This document shows positions 18,075 to 27,525 of a DNA stretch of 64,000 nt, one piece after another. The notes below the pieces were generated by a model that worked only from the letters and a program-made list of their open reading frames with translations, was not told the DNA's origin and did no database searches. Made by a program: the position numbers and the translations under genes. The stretch's first letter is position 1, and each line of letters opens with the position of its first letter. The stretch is from Pelagicoccus sp. SDUM812003 (GTDB taxonomy: Bacteria; Verrucomicrobiota; Verrucomicrobiia; Opitutales; Opitutaceae): assembly GCF_031127815.1 (NCBI RefSeq), contig NZ_JARXHY010000001.1:1-64000 (forward strand). Direction: 5' to 3'.

Positions 18075-18878
18075 CTATGGGCGCTGGCGCACCGCTTCGA
18101 AAAGGGTGATCAAGGTTGCCATGGCCACGTTTAGAGAGTCCGCTTGCCCGGCCATGGGGATGCGCGCTTTCTGATCGCAGGCTTCGAGCCAAGTGTCGGA
18201 AAGCCCGAATTGTTCGCTGCCCATCACGATCGCGAGCGGTCCGTCCAGCGAGATGTCCGTATAGAGGAAGTCCGTATGGGGCGTAGTGGCCACGGTCCGA
18301 ATGCCTCGATCGCGTATCCATTTTATAACTTCGTCGGTGCTGGCGGAGACCGTAGGCATGGAGAAGAGTACGCCGGTGGAGGAGCGCACGACGTTCGGAT
18401 TGAAGAGGTCTGTGACGGAGTCGCAGCAGATGACGGCGTCCACCCCGGCGGCGTCCGCCGATCGCAGGATGGTGCCTAGATTGCCCGGCTTTTCGATGGC
18501 CTCCACGATCAGAAGAAAGGGCGGGTCGGAAAGGGCGAGGTCGGTCAGGCCGTAGCTCCATTGCTTGATGACGGCGAGCAGGCCTTCCGGACGGTCGCGG
18601 TAGGCGACCTTTTCGAAGGCGTGTTGGGAGAGCTCGAACAAGCGAGCCCCGTGACTCGCCGCTTGGGAAAGTAGGGCGTCTTCGTTTTCGCCGAGAAAGC
18701 AGTTTCGGCAAAAGTAGATTTCCTGCGGGTAGACCTCCTTTTCCAAGGCTCGGGAGATGGCTCGATACCCTTCAGCGATGAAGACGCCTTGCTGGTTTCT
18801 CGCCCGGCGGTCGCGCAGCTTCACGAGGTTTTTCACTCTCGGATTCTGTAGACTGGTGATGGTTTCGGCCTCGATCAT
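18075..18878 (-). CDS. TrmH/SpoU-family RNA 2'-O-methyltransferase
   Basis: The 267-residue protein combines an N-terminal substrate-binding domain (SLQNPRVKNLVKLRDRRAR...FIAEG) with a C-terminal SPOUT knot. The three family motifs are visible: EKPGNLGTILRSADAAG, IVMGSEQFGLS and the terminal SLNVAMA. It probably transfers a methyl group from SAM to a ribose 2'-OH in rRNA or tRNA. I place the start at the ATG at 18878, preceded by an AGGGGTG ribosome-binding site; the open frame upstream has no family similarity. Assignment to 23S rRNA or tRNA is not possible from sequence alone. Confidence 0.88.
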   Translation of the reverse strand: MIEAETITSLQNPRVKNLVKLRDRRARNQQGVFIAEGYRAISRALEKEVYPQEIYFCRNCFLGENEDALLSQAASHGARLFELSQHAFEKVAYRDRPEGLLAVIKQWSYGLTDLALSDPPFLLIVEAIEKPGNLGTILRSADAAGVDAVICCDSVTDLFNPNVVRSSTGVLFSMPTVSASTDEVIKWIRDRGIRTVATTPHTDFLYTDISLDGPLAIVMGSEQFGLSDTWLEACDQKARIPMAGQADSLNVAMATLITLFEAVRQRP

Positions 18879-19205
18879 GCAATGCACCCCTAGTTTGCTC
18901 GCCTGCTCCCGGGAGCAAGCTTTTTCACCGTTCGCGTGCCCTTCGGCGGCTCGGGCGCTGCGATGAGGTGCCGGTCGCCGGGAGTGACGAGGGCGGTCGC
19001 CATGGTGAAGGGAATCGATGGATACGAGACTGTATGTTCCAAAGCGCTGTGCAGAAGCGTCTTGCGAAAGTCTATCTCGGCCCGCCGCGATCGAATCGCT
19101 AAAGGAAACCGGCGCCTGCGCCGTAGGGAAAGGTATCATTATAACCTTGATAGGTACGCTTTTACGGATAAAACTTTACCTCCAAGGTGCCCACCCCCGC
19201 TTGAT
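18879..19205. other. divergent intergenic region
   Basis: The region separates the SpoU-type gene from the nuclease-fold gene. It contains a tight palindrome TGCTCCCGGGAGCA at 18904-18917 followed by AAGCTTTTTC, which resembles a terminator but has no plus-strand gene upstream. It also holds the candidate promoter listed at 19147-19174. A plus frame opens from 18936 in phase with the nuclease-fold gene, but its residues look non-coding. Confidence 0.4.
19147..19174 (+). promoter_or_regulatory. candidate sigma-70 type promoter
   Basis: TTGATA at 19147-19152 and TAAAAC at 19169-19174 are separated by 16 bases, matching 5/6 and 4/6 of the consensus. They lie about 30 bases before the ATG of the nuclease-fold membrane protein in a locally AT-rich stretch. 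The call rests on sequence only. Confidence 0.4.
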
Positions 19206-19787
19206 ATGACAATGATTCCCATACTGATTGTCGTAGGATTCGTGATCCTTGCGATGTACTTTCTCTTGAATAAGAATTCGGAGGAGGATGAGAGGGAGGG
19301 AGTGGTGAGAGACGTTTTGAGCAAGGATGCGTTGTCGGTGGATTTTGGCGACGGTCGCTCGGTGGTCGTTAAACTGCATGGCATAGGGCTGGCGAGCGAC
19401 TCCGAGATGCTCGACGAAAAGATTTACTCGTTTTTCGATGAGAACGTCAGGGGCCAGCGCATCACCGTGAAGCCTCGTGTCGTGCAGTCTGCCGAGTTGA
19501 TGAGCGCCGAGCTTTACAGCATGGGTGGCGAATACATCAACGCGATTCTGGTGCGTCATGGTTTCGCCCGTTGGATCGTTTCGGAAGCGCCCGGCGACGC
19601 AGCCCTGACCGAAGCCCAGGAGAAGGCGAAAATGGAAATGCTTGGGGTGTGGAATCCGGCGGTGCGCCAGTTGGCGGAAGACAAGATGAAAGCCGAATCC
19701 AAGGAAGGCATGAGCGACGATGAAATCGCCAACCTTTCCGTAGACCCCAGCGAAGAAGAGGAAGCGAACAAGCGTAACGAAGCTTGA
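19206..19787 (+). CDS. membrane-anchored SNase-fold protein, catalytic residues lost
   Basis: This is a 193-residue protein. Residues 4-21 form a membrane helix (PILIVVGFVILAMYFLL). A staphylococcal-nuclease-like OB-fold domain (about 28-150) follows, recognisable by the closing pattern INAILVRHGFARW and EAQEKAKMEMLGVW. The positions of the nuclease residues are not conserved: the usual R-L-x-x-x-D-T-P-E is replaced by KLHGIGLAS, and the second catalytic arginine is not seen. I therefore infer a non-catalytic, possibly nucleic-acid-binding, envelope protein. The acidic tail (SDDEIANLSVDPSEEEE) is low-complexity. The ATG at 19206 gives the membrane anchor at the very N-terminus. Confidence 0.7.
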   Translation: MTMIPILIVVGFVILAMYFLLNKNSEEDEREGVVRDVLSKDALSVDFGDGRSVVVKLHGIGLASDSEMLDEKIYSFFDENVRGQRITVKPRVVQSAELMSAELYSMGGEYINAILVRHGFARWIVSEAPGDAALTEAQEKAKMEMLGVWNPAVRQLAEDKMKAESKEGMSDDEIANLSVDPSEEEEANKRNEA

Positions 19788-19860
19788 ACTGCGTCTTCGG
19801 CCCAAATCGCTTCTTCGGGCGAAACCGCGGACCGTTAGGCCCTCGCTTTGCAGACCGAGG

Positions 19861-19887
19861 AAAGCCCGTCCTCAAGCGACGGGCTTT
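19861..19887. terminator. bidirectional intrinsic terminator
   Basis: AAAGCCCGTC and GACGGGCTTT form a perfect 10-base stem with a 7-base loop, ending in TTT on either strand. It lies between the converging ends of the SNase-fold gene and the GH9 gene, where it can serve both transcripts. Confidence 0.8.
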
Positions 19888-19913
19888 GTCGGGTTCGCAT
19901 GAAAGCTCGGGCG

Positions 19914-22421
19914 CTATTCCTGATTGAGAAGATAGTCCGCAGCTTGCGCTAGTATGATGTAGTCGGTGGTGCCGCCTCCGAGAACGTATTCAGTTTGCTG
20001 CCACAAAAAAGGCCAGGTCAGCAGCTCCGGGTAGTCGGGGCGGATGAGAGCTGTGCCCGAAGCGCTGCCGCCGGGGATGAAGGACCAGTCCGCTCGGTTG
20101 AGGCCGTATCCGACCTCGATCGAATTGGAGCCTACGCCTGAGACGAAGGAGGCTGTGTTGGAGCCGGGATGGCAGCCGAGCACGAAGGAAAGCGCGTTTA
20201 GCATCAGGTCGCGCGAAAAGAGCTCGGGATAGGCCTGATGCAGGAAGTATTGCTGGGCGCCGAATCTTTGAATACCCCAGCCAGCTCCCCAGATCCCCGG
20301 TTCGTAGGGAACGCCGTAGGGCGTCTTCCCCTCCGCTTCGCGCACGGTTTGGGCATAGCGTTTCGCCGCTTCGTGTAGTGTAGAAAGGAATACGTTGTCT
20401 TCGATCAGAGGCAGCGTTCGGCTGACGGTCCATCCTAGGTTTTCGAAACGTTCGGCGATACCGGCGGCCTGTTGCCTGATCGATTGAGCGTATTTCGGTT
20501 TTCCAGTTGTGATCAGGAGCTCGACCGCTAGCGGGATGCGCGAGATCTCGTTTTCGAATTCGATCGACTCGTAGAGCTCCTCGGCGAATCGAAGGCATTC
20601 CTCAGCGAGGGAATCGTTGTGGCCGCGCAGCGCCCGGGCTGCTGCGGCCAGGCCCGCTGCTCCGATCATTTCATGGCGCTCGGAACGTCGGGTCGTGAAC
20701 ACCCAGCGATCGTCGGGAGCTCCGCCGATGCCTAGTCCGATGTCTGGAACCTGATCTTCGGCCAAGGTCTGGTCGAAGGGGCGGTTGTCCGTCATGTTGA
20801 CGGTGTCTCCAAGCATTACATACTGTGGAAGCGTCGGATTGATGATGCCGCGATAGAGCGTTCCCAGTTCACGGTAGCCAGCCGCTACGGTGATCGCTCC
20901 ATGCTCGATCTGCTGAAGCATGTCGGGTATGCCGTCCGGTTTATGGATCTCCACGGTCAGGGTCTGCTGGTCGATGGTGGTGTTGTCGTAGTCCCGCCCG
21001 AACGCTTCGTAGGCGTGAACCAGTCCGAGCACCGTGCCGGCCTGCGACTCGATGCGAAGGTCATCGTCGCCCGCATCGTGCCATCCGCCTCGATTCAATC
21101 CCGGAACATGCTCCCCTGGTTTGAAATGGGTTCGCGCCTCGGGGCCTTGCTCGTATCCATCGAAATGGACATGATCGAGCGGGGCCATGCGAGCGTCGTC
21201 GAGATGACAGGCTCCGTGCCAAACGCGGTAGCGATCGTTGATGCGCATGTGGCACATCTGGGCGGGAAGGAAGTATTCGAGCGTCGGTTGCCAGACGTGC
21301 CGAGTGAAGATGTCCTTCGCGATGCGAAAGGCGTGGCTGCGCTGCTCGCCGTAGGAAACCACGTAGAGTCCTTCTTGCGTGACATCGGAGAAATCGAGAC
21401 GAAGGTAGTCGTAGCGAAGAAACTGTCCCCAATCGCTCGATACAGAACGCTTCACCGTTTCAAGCGATCCGTCTTCGTCGAGTCGCGAGAGCTCGAGGGG
21501 CTTGCGCTCGGTGTCCCGCTTGTCCAGTTCGACGATGGCGTATTTGGGCTGTTTCGGGTGGTAGCCAACTTGGGAGACTTGTATGACTGGATCGGATTTC
21601 CAGTCGGGAAGGGCGTTCGGGGTGATCTTCCAGCGCAAGGCGTTTTCGACCGCGCCTTTTTCCAAGGTGGCGCGAACGATGTACCAGCCGTTGTCGTGAA
21701 GGCCTCTTCCATCCACGAGCTCCAGTTCGCCGCCCTGCATGCGTTGGATCCGCATGCGTTGACTGTCGTCTTCAGGGGCGATGGTGAGTCGATCGCCGGT
21801 GGCGAGGGCGTCGATCGCGTATGCCCCATGGTCGTCGTAGCGACCCGGACCGTCGGCCTGACGTGGGAAGATTCCCCATTCGCGGTCGTCCATGCTGTAG
21901 GATTTCCCGAAGAGAAAGCCGGGAAAGAGCTCCATCATGAAGGATACCTTCCCGTCCCATTCGGAAGGGAGCTGCTGGTCGAGGTCGACCTGCACGATGA
22001 AGCTCGAACCCTCTTCCGGAGAGACGCTGATGCTGTATGAGAATTCAAGATCTGGATACTCGATGGGATTGAAGCCGGTCCGGTTTCGGGCTTCGTCTGG
22101 ATAGGCGAATCGGCAGCTTATGGTATCCGTTTCGGGGTCGATTTCGCGCTCGCCGATCTTCTTCGGGATGGGCGACCATTGTCCTGGGGTGCGATCGAGG
22201 CGGAGGTCGCCGTTGGTGGCGACGCGTTTCCCATTTTGAATGATGCTGACTCCACCCTGATGCCCCTCCGGGTAGTAGTCGTGGGCCAGCATCACGTTGA
22301 GCCCCGGCATCTCCAGGTACTCGAGCTCGTTGAGGCTTAGGGTATCCTTTTGGCCTTCTTCGGAAAGCGAAAGGGTAGAGAAAGCAAGGCCTAGGGCAGC
22401 AGTAGAGAGTACTTTTAGCAT
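19914..22421 (-). CDS. secreted GH9-family glycoside hydrolase
   Basis: The protein has 835 residues. A signal peptide covers residues 1-20 (VLSTAALGLAFSTLSLS). A ~270-residue N-terminal beta region is followed by the CelD-type immunoglobulin-like domain (VIQVSQVGYHPKQPKYAIVEL...GLYVVSYG). The family 9 alpha/alpha barrel carries the catalytic-base motif GGWHDAGDDD, in the position of the usual GGWxDAGD, and the C-terminal signature region GVGSNSIEVGYGLNRADW. It should cleave beta-1,4-glucan or a related polysaccharide outside the cytoplasm. No dockerin or carbohydrate-binding module is recognisable. The gene is monocistronic, with a strong terminator behind it. Confidence 0.85.
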   Translation of the reverse strand: MLKVLSTAALGLAFSTLSLSEEGQKDTLSLNELEYLEMPGLNVMLAHDYYPEGHQGGVSIIQNGKRVATNGDLRLDRTPGQWSPIPKKIGEREIDPETDTISCRFAYPDEARNRTGFNPIEYPDLEFSYSISVSPEEGSSFIVQVDLDQQLPSEWDGKVSFMMELFPGFLFGKSYSMDDREWGIFPRQADGPGRYDDHGAYAIDALATGDRLTIAPEDDSQRMRIQRMQGGELELVDGRGLHDNGWYIVRATLEKGAVENALRWKITPNALPDWKSDPVIQVSQVGYHPKQPKYAIVELDKRDTERKPLELSRLDEDGSLETVKRSVSSDWGQFLRYDYLRLDFSDVTQEGLYVVSYGEQRSHAFRIAKDIFTRHVWQPTLEYFLPAQMCHMRINDRYRVWHGACHLDDARMAPLDHVHFDGYEQGPEARTHFKPGEHVPGLNRGGWHDAGDDDLRIESQAGTVLGLVHAYEAFGRDYDNTTIDQQTLTVEIHKPDGIPDMLQQIEHGAITVAAGYRELGTLYRGIINPTLPQYVMLGDTVNMTDNRPFDQTLAEDQVPDIGLGIGGAPDDRWVFTTRRSERHEMIGAAGLAAAARALRGHNDSLAEECLRFAEELYESIEFENEISRIPLAVELLITTGKPKYAQSIRQQAAGIAERFENLGWTVSRTLPLIEDNVFLSTLHEAAKRYAQTVREAEGKTPYGVPYEPGIWGAGWGIQRFGAQQYFLHQAYPELFSRDLMLNALSFVLGCHPGSNTASFVSGVGSNSIEVGYGLNRADWSFIPGGSASGTALIRPDYPELLTWPFLWQQTEYVLGGGTTDYIILAQAADYLLNQE

Positions 22422-22795
22422 ATGGGTGGTGGAGCTGTTTGGGGGTTGGAGGATACGGTACGCGATACTCCCTGCTTATCAACGCTGCAGCTCGCAGGCG
22501 CGAGGCCCCAGTTCGTTCATATAGTTGAATGGCGTCACAATGCCGCCCGAAAGCGTTCCGAGGCGCCTCTCTATTCGACGTTTTTGAAATAAAGGGTAAA
22601 TGACTAGGCGTAAGGCAGTCCAAAAGCGAGGGCATGATAGAGGGTCCATTCCGTTCGGCTACGGAGCTTTTTAAGTGCCCTACGTGAAGGCTCTTAGCGC
22701 GGTCCACGAATTAGAGTTGTCTTTGGTTTTTGAGTACAGATAGCTAGAGCTGTTGCCCTTATTCATCTGAAGTATCCTCCGCTTGGAGATTGCCT
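22422..22795. other. divergent intergenic region
   Basis: This 374-base region separates the divergent GH9 and LamG-protein genes and must hold both promoters. It is locally AT-richer, but I see no convincing -35/-10 pair, operator symmetry or small gene. A GGAGA ribosome-binding site at 22785-22789 lies six bases before the ATG at 22796. Confidence 0.4.
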
Positions 22796-25700
22796 ATGCC
22801 TGTATCCAATTGTCGTGATTCGGTTCTCGTTCGCGTTGTGAAGCGCTTCGAAAGGAACATGTGGAAAAGGATCGTTGGACGTCGATTTGTATCCATGGTT
22901 TTATGTGCGCTTTCCTTCGCTCAGGCGACGGTGGGCGTCGCTCAGGAGTTGGTGGAGACTGGCCTTGTTTTGCGGCTCGAATCGAATGCAGGATTGATGC
23001 TAGACGGCGAAACGGTTGTCGGGTGGCAGGACGCTTCTGGTTTCGGCAACGATTTGGAAGCAGTAGGGGCCCCTCAACTACTCGAGGACGCGCTTCCTTC
23101 TCGAAGGGATGCCGTCGGCTTCGATGGCGTAAACGATGTTCTGCAACGTATTTCCTCCACAGATACGATAGCCGGCCTATCTGCTGGTTCGACGGATCGT
23201 TCGGTTTTCTTTCTGGTTCGGTACTACGGAGGTTCGGCCACAGCTGGCTTCAGCTATGGAAATGGAGCGGCGAATCAGGCTTTCGGACTGACGGCGAATC
23301 AAGGGACTGGAAATCTGGTTTTGCAGGGTTGGGGGGCGGCCAACGATCTGACGTCATCCGAAGTCGGATACGGAGCGGGGTGGATAACGCAAAGCGCGGT
23401 ATTGGATTCTGGAGTGGCGACGCATTTCTTGAACGGAACCTCGATCGGTTCGCATTCCCACGTTTACAATACCGTGCTGAGTCGGATCGTGGTTGGAGAA
23501 GAGATATCCGGACTCGGAAAAGTCTCTCTGGATGTGGCCGCGATTCTGGTCTACGATCGAGCTCTTGACGAAACGGAGCGCGCTGCGGTGGAAGCGTATT
23601 TGAATTCTCGTTACTTGCAGGAGCCTTCTTCTCCTACCTTGCCAGATATCGAAATAACCTCGCCAGGGTTTGGGAGCGCATTGTCGGAAACGGCGGACGC
23701 CACCTTGTCTGCCAGCGCGAATGACGCGGAAGACGGAGACCTCTCGAGCGGGGTTTCATGGAACTCCAGCATCGACGGTGATCTGGGGAGCGGAGCATCG
23801 ATCGTGACGAGCCTCTCGCCGGGCGTGCACCGTATCAGAGCCAGCGTCACGGACTCCGGGGGGAATCAGAGCGCCGCCCTAGTGGTGGTGGAGGTTGAGG
23901 ATGATCCGGTGTATTGGCCAGGCGTGCAAGGGCTGGCGTTGCAGTTGGAAGTCGACTCTGGTGTCGCGATAGAGGATGGCTCTACGGTCGAGAGCTGGCT
24001 GGATGGATCGGGTAAGGGGAACGATGTGGCTCGAAGCGGCAAGCCGAGGTTTGGGAGCTCCACGACTCCGACGGGGTGGATCGGTATCCAGTTCGATGGC
24101 ACGGACGATTCTCTGGAGCGCGATGACGGCTTTAGCGGCTTGCCAAGCGGAAACGGGAATCGCAGCGTGTTTTTGGTGACAAGATACGATGGCGGAACGG
24201 GCTACGGTGGTTTCGTCTACGGTCGGGCAGGGTTCAACCAAGCCTTCGGTTTGACGCTGAATGCGAGCTCCGACAAGTTGGTTGTGCAGGGTTTCGGTGG
24301 AAGCAACGATGTGATCTCCTCCCGAGCGGCTCTGGGGCAGGGATGGATTCTCCAATCTGCGATTCTGCGTTCGAGCGAGATCTCCCACTTTTTGAATGGT
24401 GAACTGATCGATCAAGCCACGAGAAGCTACGCGACGGTGCTGGACCGCATGGTTATCGGGGAGTCGATTTCCGGTGGCGAGTTCATTGATATGGATATCG
24501 CCGCGGCCTTGGTCTTCGATCGAGCTCTCGACGAAGGAGAGGCCGCCTTGATCGAAGGCTATCTTATGGCGAAGTATCTGGATTACGACTACGGAGCGAC
24601 GATTGCGATCGATGCCGAGTCAGAGGTTTCCGAGTATCTGGAGGGGGAGACGGTCGTTCTCGGTGCGGTGGCGTATGATCCTCGGCGCGAGGAAATCGCG
24701 GATACCATCGTTTGGAGATCCGATATTGATGGCGAATTGGGCACGGGGCCTGACTTGGAAGTGGTCCTTACCCCGGGCTCGCATGTGGTCACTGCCACCG
24801 CTGCTGGAGCGAATGACCTCGTATTGGAGGATTCACGAACGATCGTGGTGCACGATCTCTCCGAGGACGGTCGCTTGGCCGCGGGGTTGGCGTTGCTTCT
24901 CGAGGTCGATCAGGGGGTCGGTATGGACGCCTTCGCTAACGTTCTTTCGTGGGAGGACCGTTCCGGAAACGAAAATCATTTGATGGCGCAGGGGGATCCG
25001 AGCTTCGAGCTCGACGCCACCCCGAATGGCTATCCAGCGATCGCTTTGGATGGTGTGGGCGACGCTCTTAAGCGTATTAAGGATGAAACTACGAACATTT
25101 CCGGTTTGCCCGATAGCGGCTCGGATCGGGATGTCTTTCTCGTGGCTCGCTACGACGGAGGCTCGGGGACAGGCGGATTTGGCTATGGCTCTGATTCGGA
25201 TCTTGGAGGCTTCGAGCTCGGAATCAAGCAAAGCAATGGTGAGCTGACGCTCGATGTGCAAGGAGAGGGAAACTTGCTCAGTTCGGGGAGCCTCGCCAAA
25301 GGCGCGGGCTGGTTCGTCCACCGGGGAACGGTGTCGGACGGACGGGTCTCGCAGTCGAGAAATGGCGTAGAGAATAGCTGGTTTTCCCGAGATCTCGATA
25401 CGGTGGTGGAAAAAATCGTATTGGGCACGGAGTTGGAGGAGCAAGCGAATCTCGAGATGTCGGTAGCGGCGATTATCATCTACGATAGGGCCTTGGGCGA
25501 TTTCGAGGCGGACTACATGCAGTCGTATTTGGCGTCCAAATACTTCGGGACAGGGAACGAGGCGTCGACGGTCTTGCTTGATTCCGCGTATCAGGAACTG
25601 AGCTATCCGCCAAGCGATTATGTGTTGACGGTTTCCGCTGAGGAAGCATGGGAGGTGAAAGGCCTGCCTGATTGGCTGTCGGTCGATGTCGCGAGCGGCG

Positions 25701-26560
25701 AGGGAGACGCTAGCGTGACGCTTAGCGCCACCGAAAACGAGTCCGTAAATCCGCGCGTGGCCACGATTCGAATAGGCGACAAGAGCCATACCGTAGCCCA
25801 GTTCGGCGTTCCTTTCGTTGCCATAGAATTGCCGACCAAGGAGATGCGTTCGATCGGGCTGATTTATGAGCTGTCGGTATCTTCGAACACTGACTGGGAG
25901 GTCGAGGGCTTGGTCGACTGGGTTCAGGTTTCGCCGGCGCAAGGCCTTGGAAACGGGTTGGTGACCATCGAGGTTCTGGCGAATGAAACCGGTGTCGAAA
26001 GAAGCGTCACGCTGACGATCGGAGGAGAGCCGCATCTCGTCACCCAAGCTGCCCCGGCGTTGCCGGAAGTGACGCAGCAGCCGCAGGAAGTCGCTGTTTT
26101 CGAGTGGCAACGGGCAGATTTCAGGATCGATGCGGTGAGCCCGTATCCGATCGAGTACCAGTGGCAGGTTTCGCTGGACGATGGCCAAACCTGGACGGAT
26201 TTTGAGGGATTGGATTCGGCGGTGGTCGCTTTGCCTCCACTGGGACTGACCTATGACGAGGCTTTGATTCGGTGCGTTCTTTTCAACGGCGACGGGGAAA
26301 CGCTCAGTCAGTCGGCGCTATTGACGGTGGTGGAACGCCCGCTCATGGCGTTCACTACGGGGACTCAAGCGGAGATCGGATTCAGTGTAGAGATCTTGGA
26401 TACGACCGCTAGCTATCGCTTGGAGATGTCCACGGACCTCGTTACGTGGGCGGAAGCGAGCGAAACGCTCAGCGGAGAAGAGCTGACCGAGCTGCTGCAG
26501 GTCGTTCCCGACCTGTCAGGTTCCGGCCGAATCTTCTACCGCGTGGTACGAGTGGACTGA
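22796..26560 (+). CDS. large secreted LamG / BACON / Ig-domain surface protein
   Basis: This is a 1,254-residue exported protein. Three concanavalin A/LamG-like modules repeat with the same phrases (GLVLRLESNAG...WQDASGFGNDLEA; ...WLDGSGKGNDVAR; ...WEDRSGNENHLMA, each ending in a VYDRALDE-type strand and a YL..KY helix). Short Ig/PKD-like linkers separate the first modules (ISTS-type EDGDLSSGVSWNSSIDGDLG). Two BACON domains (WEVKGLPDWLSV and WEVEGLVDWVQV) and an Ig-like domain follow. No catalytic motif is visible, so glycan or matrix binding is likely. The ATG at 22796 has the better ribosome-binding site. The ATG at 22859 gives a more normal signal peptide. Confidence 0.8.
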   Translation: MPVSNCRDSVLVRVVKRFERNMWKRIVGRRFVSMVLCALSFAQATVGVAQELVETGLVLRLESNAGLMLDGETVVGWQDASGFGNDLEAVGAPQLLEDALPSRRDAVGFDGVNDVLQRISSTDTIAGLSAGSTDRSVFFLVRYYGGSATAGFSYGNGAANQAFGLTANQGTGNLVLQGWGAANDLTSSEVGYGAGWITQSAVLDSGVATHFLNGTSIGSHSHVYNTVLSRIVVGEEISGLGKVSLDVAAILVYDRALDETERAAVEAYLNSRYLQEPSSPTLPDIEITSPGFGSALSETADATLSASANDAEDGDLSSGVSWNSSIDGDLGSGASIVTSLSPGVHRIRASVTDSGGNQSAALVVVEVEDDPVYWPGVQGLALQLEVDSGVAIEDGSTVESWLDGSGKGNDVARSGKPRFGSSTTPTGWIGIQFDGTDDSLERDDGFSGLPSGNGNRSVFLVTRYDGGTGYGGFVYGRAGFNQAFGLTLNASSDKLVVQGFGGSNDVISSRAALGQGWILQSAILRSSEISHFLNGELIDQATRSYATVLDRMVIGESISGGEFIDMDIAAALVFDRALDEGEAALIEGYLMAKYLDYDYGATIAIDAESEVSEYLEGETVVLGAVAYDPRREEIADTIVWRSDIDGELGTGPDLEVVLTPGSHVVTATAAGANDLVLEDSRTIVVHDLSEDGRLAAGLALLLEVDQGVGMDAFANVLSWEDRSGNENHLMAQGDPSFELDATPNGYPAIALDGVGDALKRIKDETTNISGLPDSGSDRDVFLVARYDGGSGTGGFGYGSDSDLGGFELGIKQSNGELTLDVQGEGNLLSSGSLAKGAGWFVHRGTVSDGRVSQSRNGVENSWFSRDLDTVVEKIVLGTELEEQANLEMSVAAIIIYDRALGDFEADYMQSYLASKYFGTGNEASTVLLDSAYQELSYPPSDYVLTVSAEEAWEVKGLPDWLSVDVASGEGDASVTLSATENESVNPRVATIRIGDKSHTVAQFGVPFVAIELPTKEMRSIGLIYELSVSSNTDWEVEGLVDWVQVSPAQGLGNGLVTIEVLANETGVERSVTLTIGGEPHLVTQAAPALPEVTQQPQEVAVFEWQRADFRIDAVSPYPIEYQWQVSLDDGQTWTDFEGLDSAVVALPPLGLTYDEALIRCVLFNGDGETLSQSALLTVVERPLMAFTTGTQAEIGFSVEILDTTASYRLEMSTDLVTWAEASETLSGEELTELLQVVPDLSGSGRIFYRVVRVD

Positions 26561-26612
26561 GCGTTCGGACTCGAAACGCTGGAACCTTCTAGTGTTGACT
26601 GTGGCAGGAGCT

Positions 26613-27437
26613 CTAACGCTCGTCCCAGCCGAGGCGTTGGAACTCGGCGTGGGCGTGGGTCATGACGTTTTTGAAGGTGTCGATCCAGAAGCGGTCCTGG
26701 TTTTCGACGAGATAGTCGAGCAAGGCTTGATGCAGCTCCGCGTCGGTGACCAAGTAATCCCCTCCGACTCCATGCATCAGGAAAACCGCTACGGTTCCCT
26801 TTTCGTAGCAATCTTCTAGATACGCGATCGAGGCGCTGAGGTCCTTACCTGAGGGATCGAAACCAGGCGTATTGTTGAAATCTAGGTCCCGTATCGATCC
26901 AAGGTTTGAATACACGCCGCGAGAGGCGACGAACAGGTCGTCAGCGATGGGCAGAAACGAGCTTTCTCCATGCTCAGCCGCTGTGTCTCCGCAGGGGTAG
27001 GCGAAGGTGCGGGTGGACTGGCCGTCTATAGCGTGCAGGAGCGTATTGGTAATTTCCAACTCCGACCGGACGCGATCGAGTGAGTATTGATCCAAGTCGC
27101 GGTTCGCGGCCACCCAATCTCTGCCAGGCAGAGCTTTGCGGCAGGGGTGAAAGAGCGAATGGCTCGCCAGTTCGTGGCCAGCGCTCGCGACGTCCCGCCA
27201 GTCGTCCAGACGGTCGTTCATGGTGCGACCGTTGCCTTGCAGAAAAAACGTACCCTTGAGGCCAGCCTCTTCGAGCTGCGGGTAAGCGACGTCGAGCTGG
27301 GACGCGAGGGAGTCATCGTATGTCAGGCAGACGGCCGCGCCTTTTTCGTTGGGCCATCGGAAGGAGTTGGTGTCGGCGGCGGCGCAGAGCGCGTAGCCAA
27401 TCGAGAGGGCGGCGAAGACGAGCGATTTGGTAGTCAT
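26613..27437 (-). CDS. secreted polysaccharide deacetylase (NodB fold)
   Basis: This is a 274-residue exported member of carbohydrate esterase family 4-like deacetylases. The signal peptide ends around CAAA (residue 20). Metal and catalytic motifs are present: CLTYDDS (motif 1, Asp-Asp), HELASHSLFHP (motif 2, H-x3-H), and a late AVFLMHGVGG histidine motif. It should remove N- or O-acetyl groups from extracellular or cell-wall polysaccharide. It converges on the LamG/BACON gene and has no operon partner. The specificity is unknown. Confidence 0.85.
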   Translation of the reverse strand: MTTKSLVFAALSIGYALCAAADTNSFRWPNEKGAAVCLTYDDSLASQLDVAYPQLEEAGLKGTFFLQGNGRTMNDRLDDWRDVASAGHELASHSLFHPCRKALPGRDWVAANRDLDQYSLDRVRSELEITNTLLHAIDGQSTRTFAYPCGDTAAEHGESSFLPIADDLFVASRGVYSNLGSIRDLDFNNTPGFDPSGKDLSASIAYLEDCYEKGTVAVFLMHGVGGDYLVTDAELHQALLDYLVENQDRFWIDTFKNVMTHAHAEFQRLGWDER

Positions 27438-27477
27438 AGCGAGATTAGGGGCAGAGGTGAAAAACTGGGGGCAGTTT

Positions 27478-27495
27478 AAGCGGCAAGAGCCGCTT
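27478..27495 (-). terminator. possible terminator hairpin
   Basis: AAGCGGC-aaga-GCCGCTT forms a 7-base stem with a 4-base loop just downstream of the minus-strand small protein ending at 27526. A clear T run does not follow immediately, so the call is tentative. Confidence 0.35.
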
Positions 27496-27525
27496 CGCCA
27501 GACGAAGTTTAGCGTCTCGGGCCTT

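Noticed and set aside
18064-18711. N-terminal extension of the SAM methyltransferase
   Set aside because: The added ~216 residues are arginine-rich and lie antiparallel in frame to nothing known. They are the shadow of the RNA methyltransferase coding sequence on the same strand.
18904-18926. Terminator from the TGCTCCCGGGAGCA palindrome plus T run
   Set aside because: No plus-strand gene ends upstream of it, so I do not list it as a terminator.
19795-19890. RNase P-like or other structured RNA
   Set aside because: A GAGGAAAGCCC string recalls RNase P RNA, but the surrounding helices are absent. The segment is explained by the bidirectional terminator.
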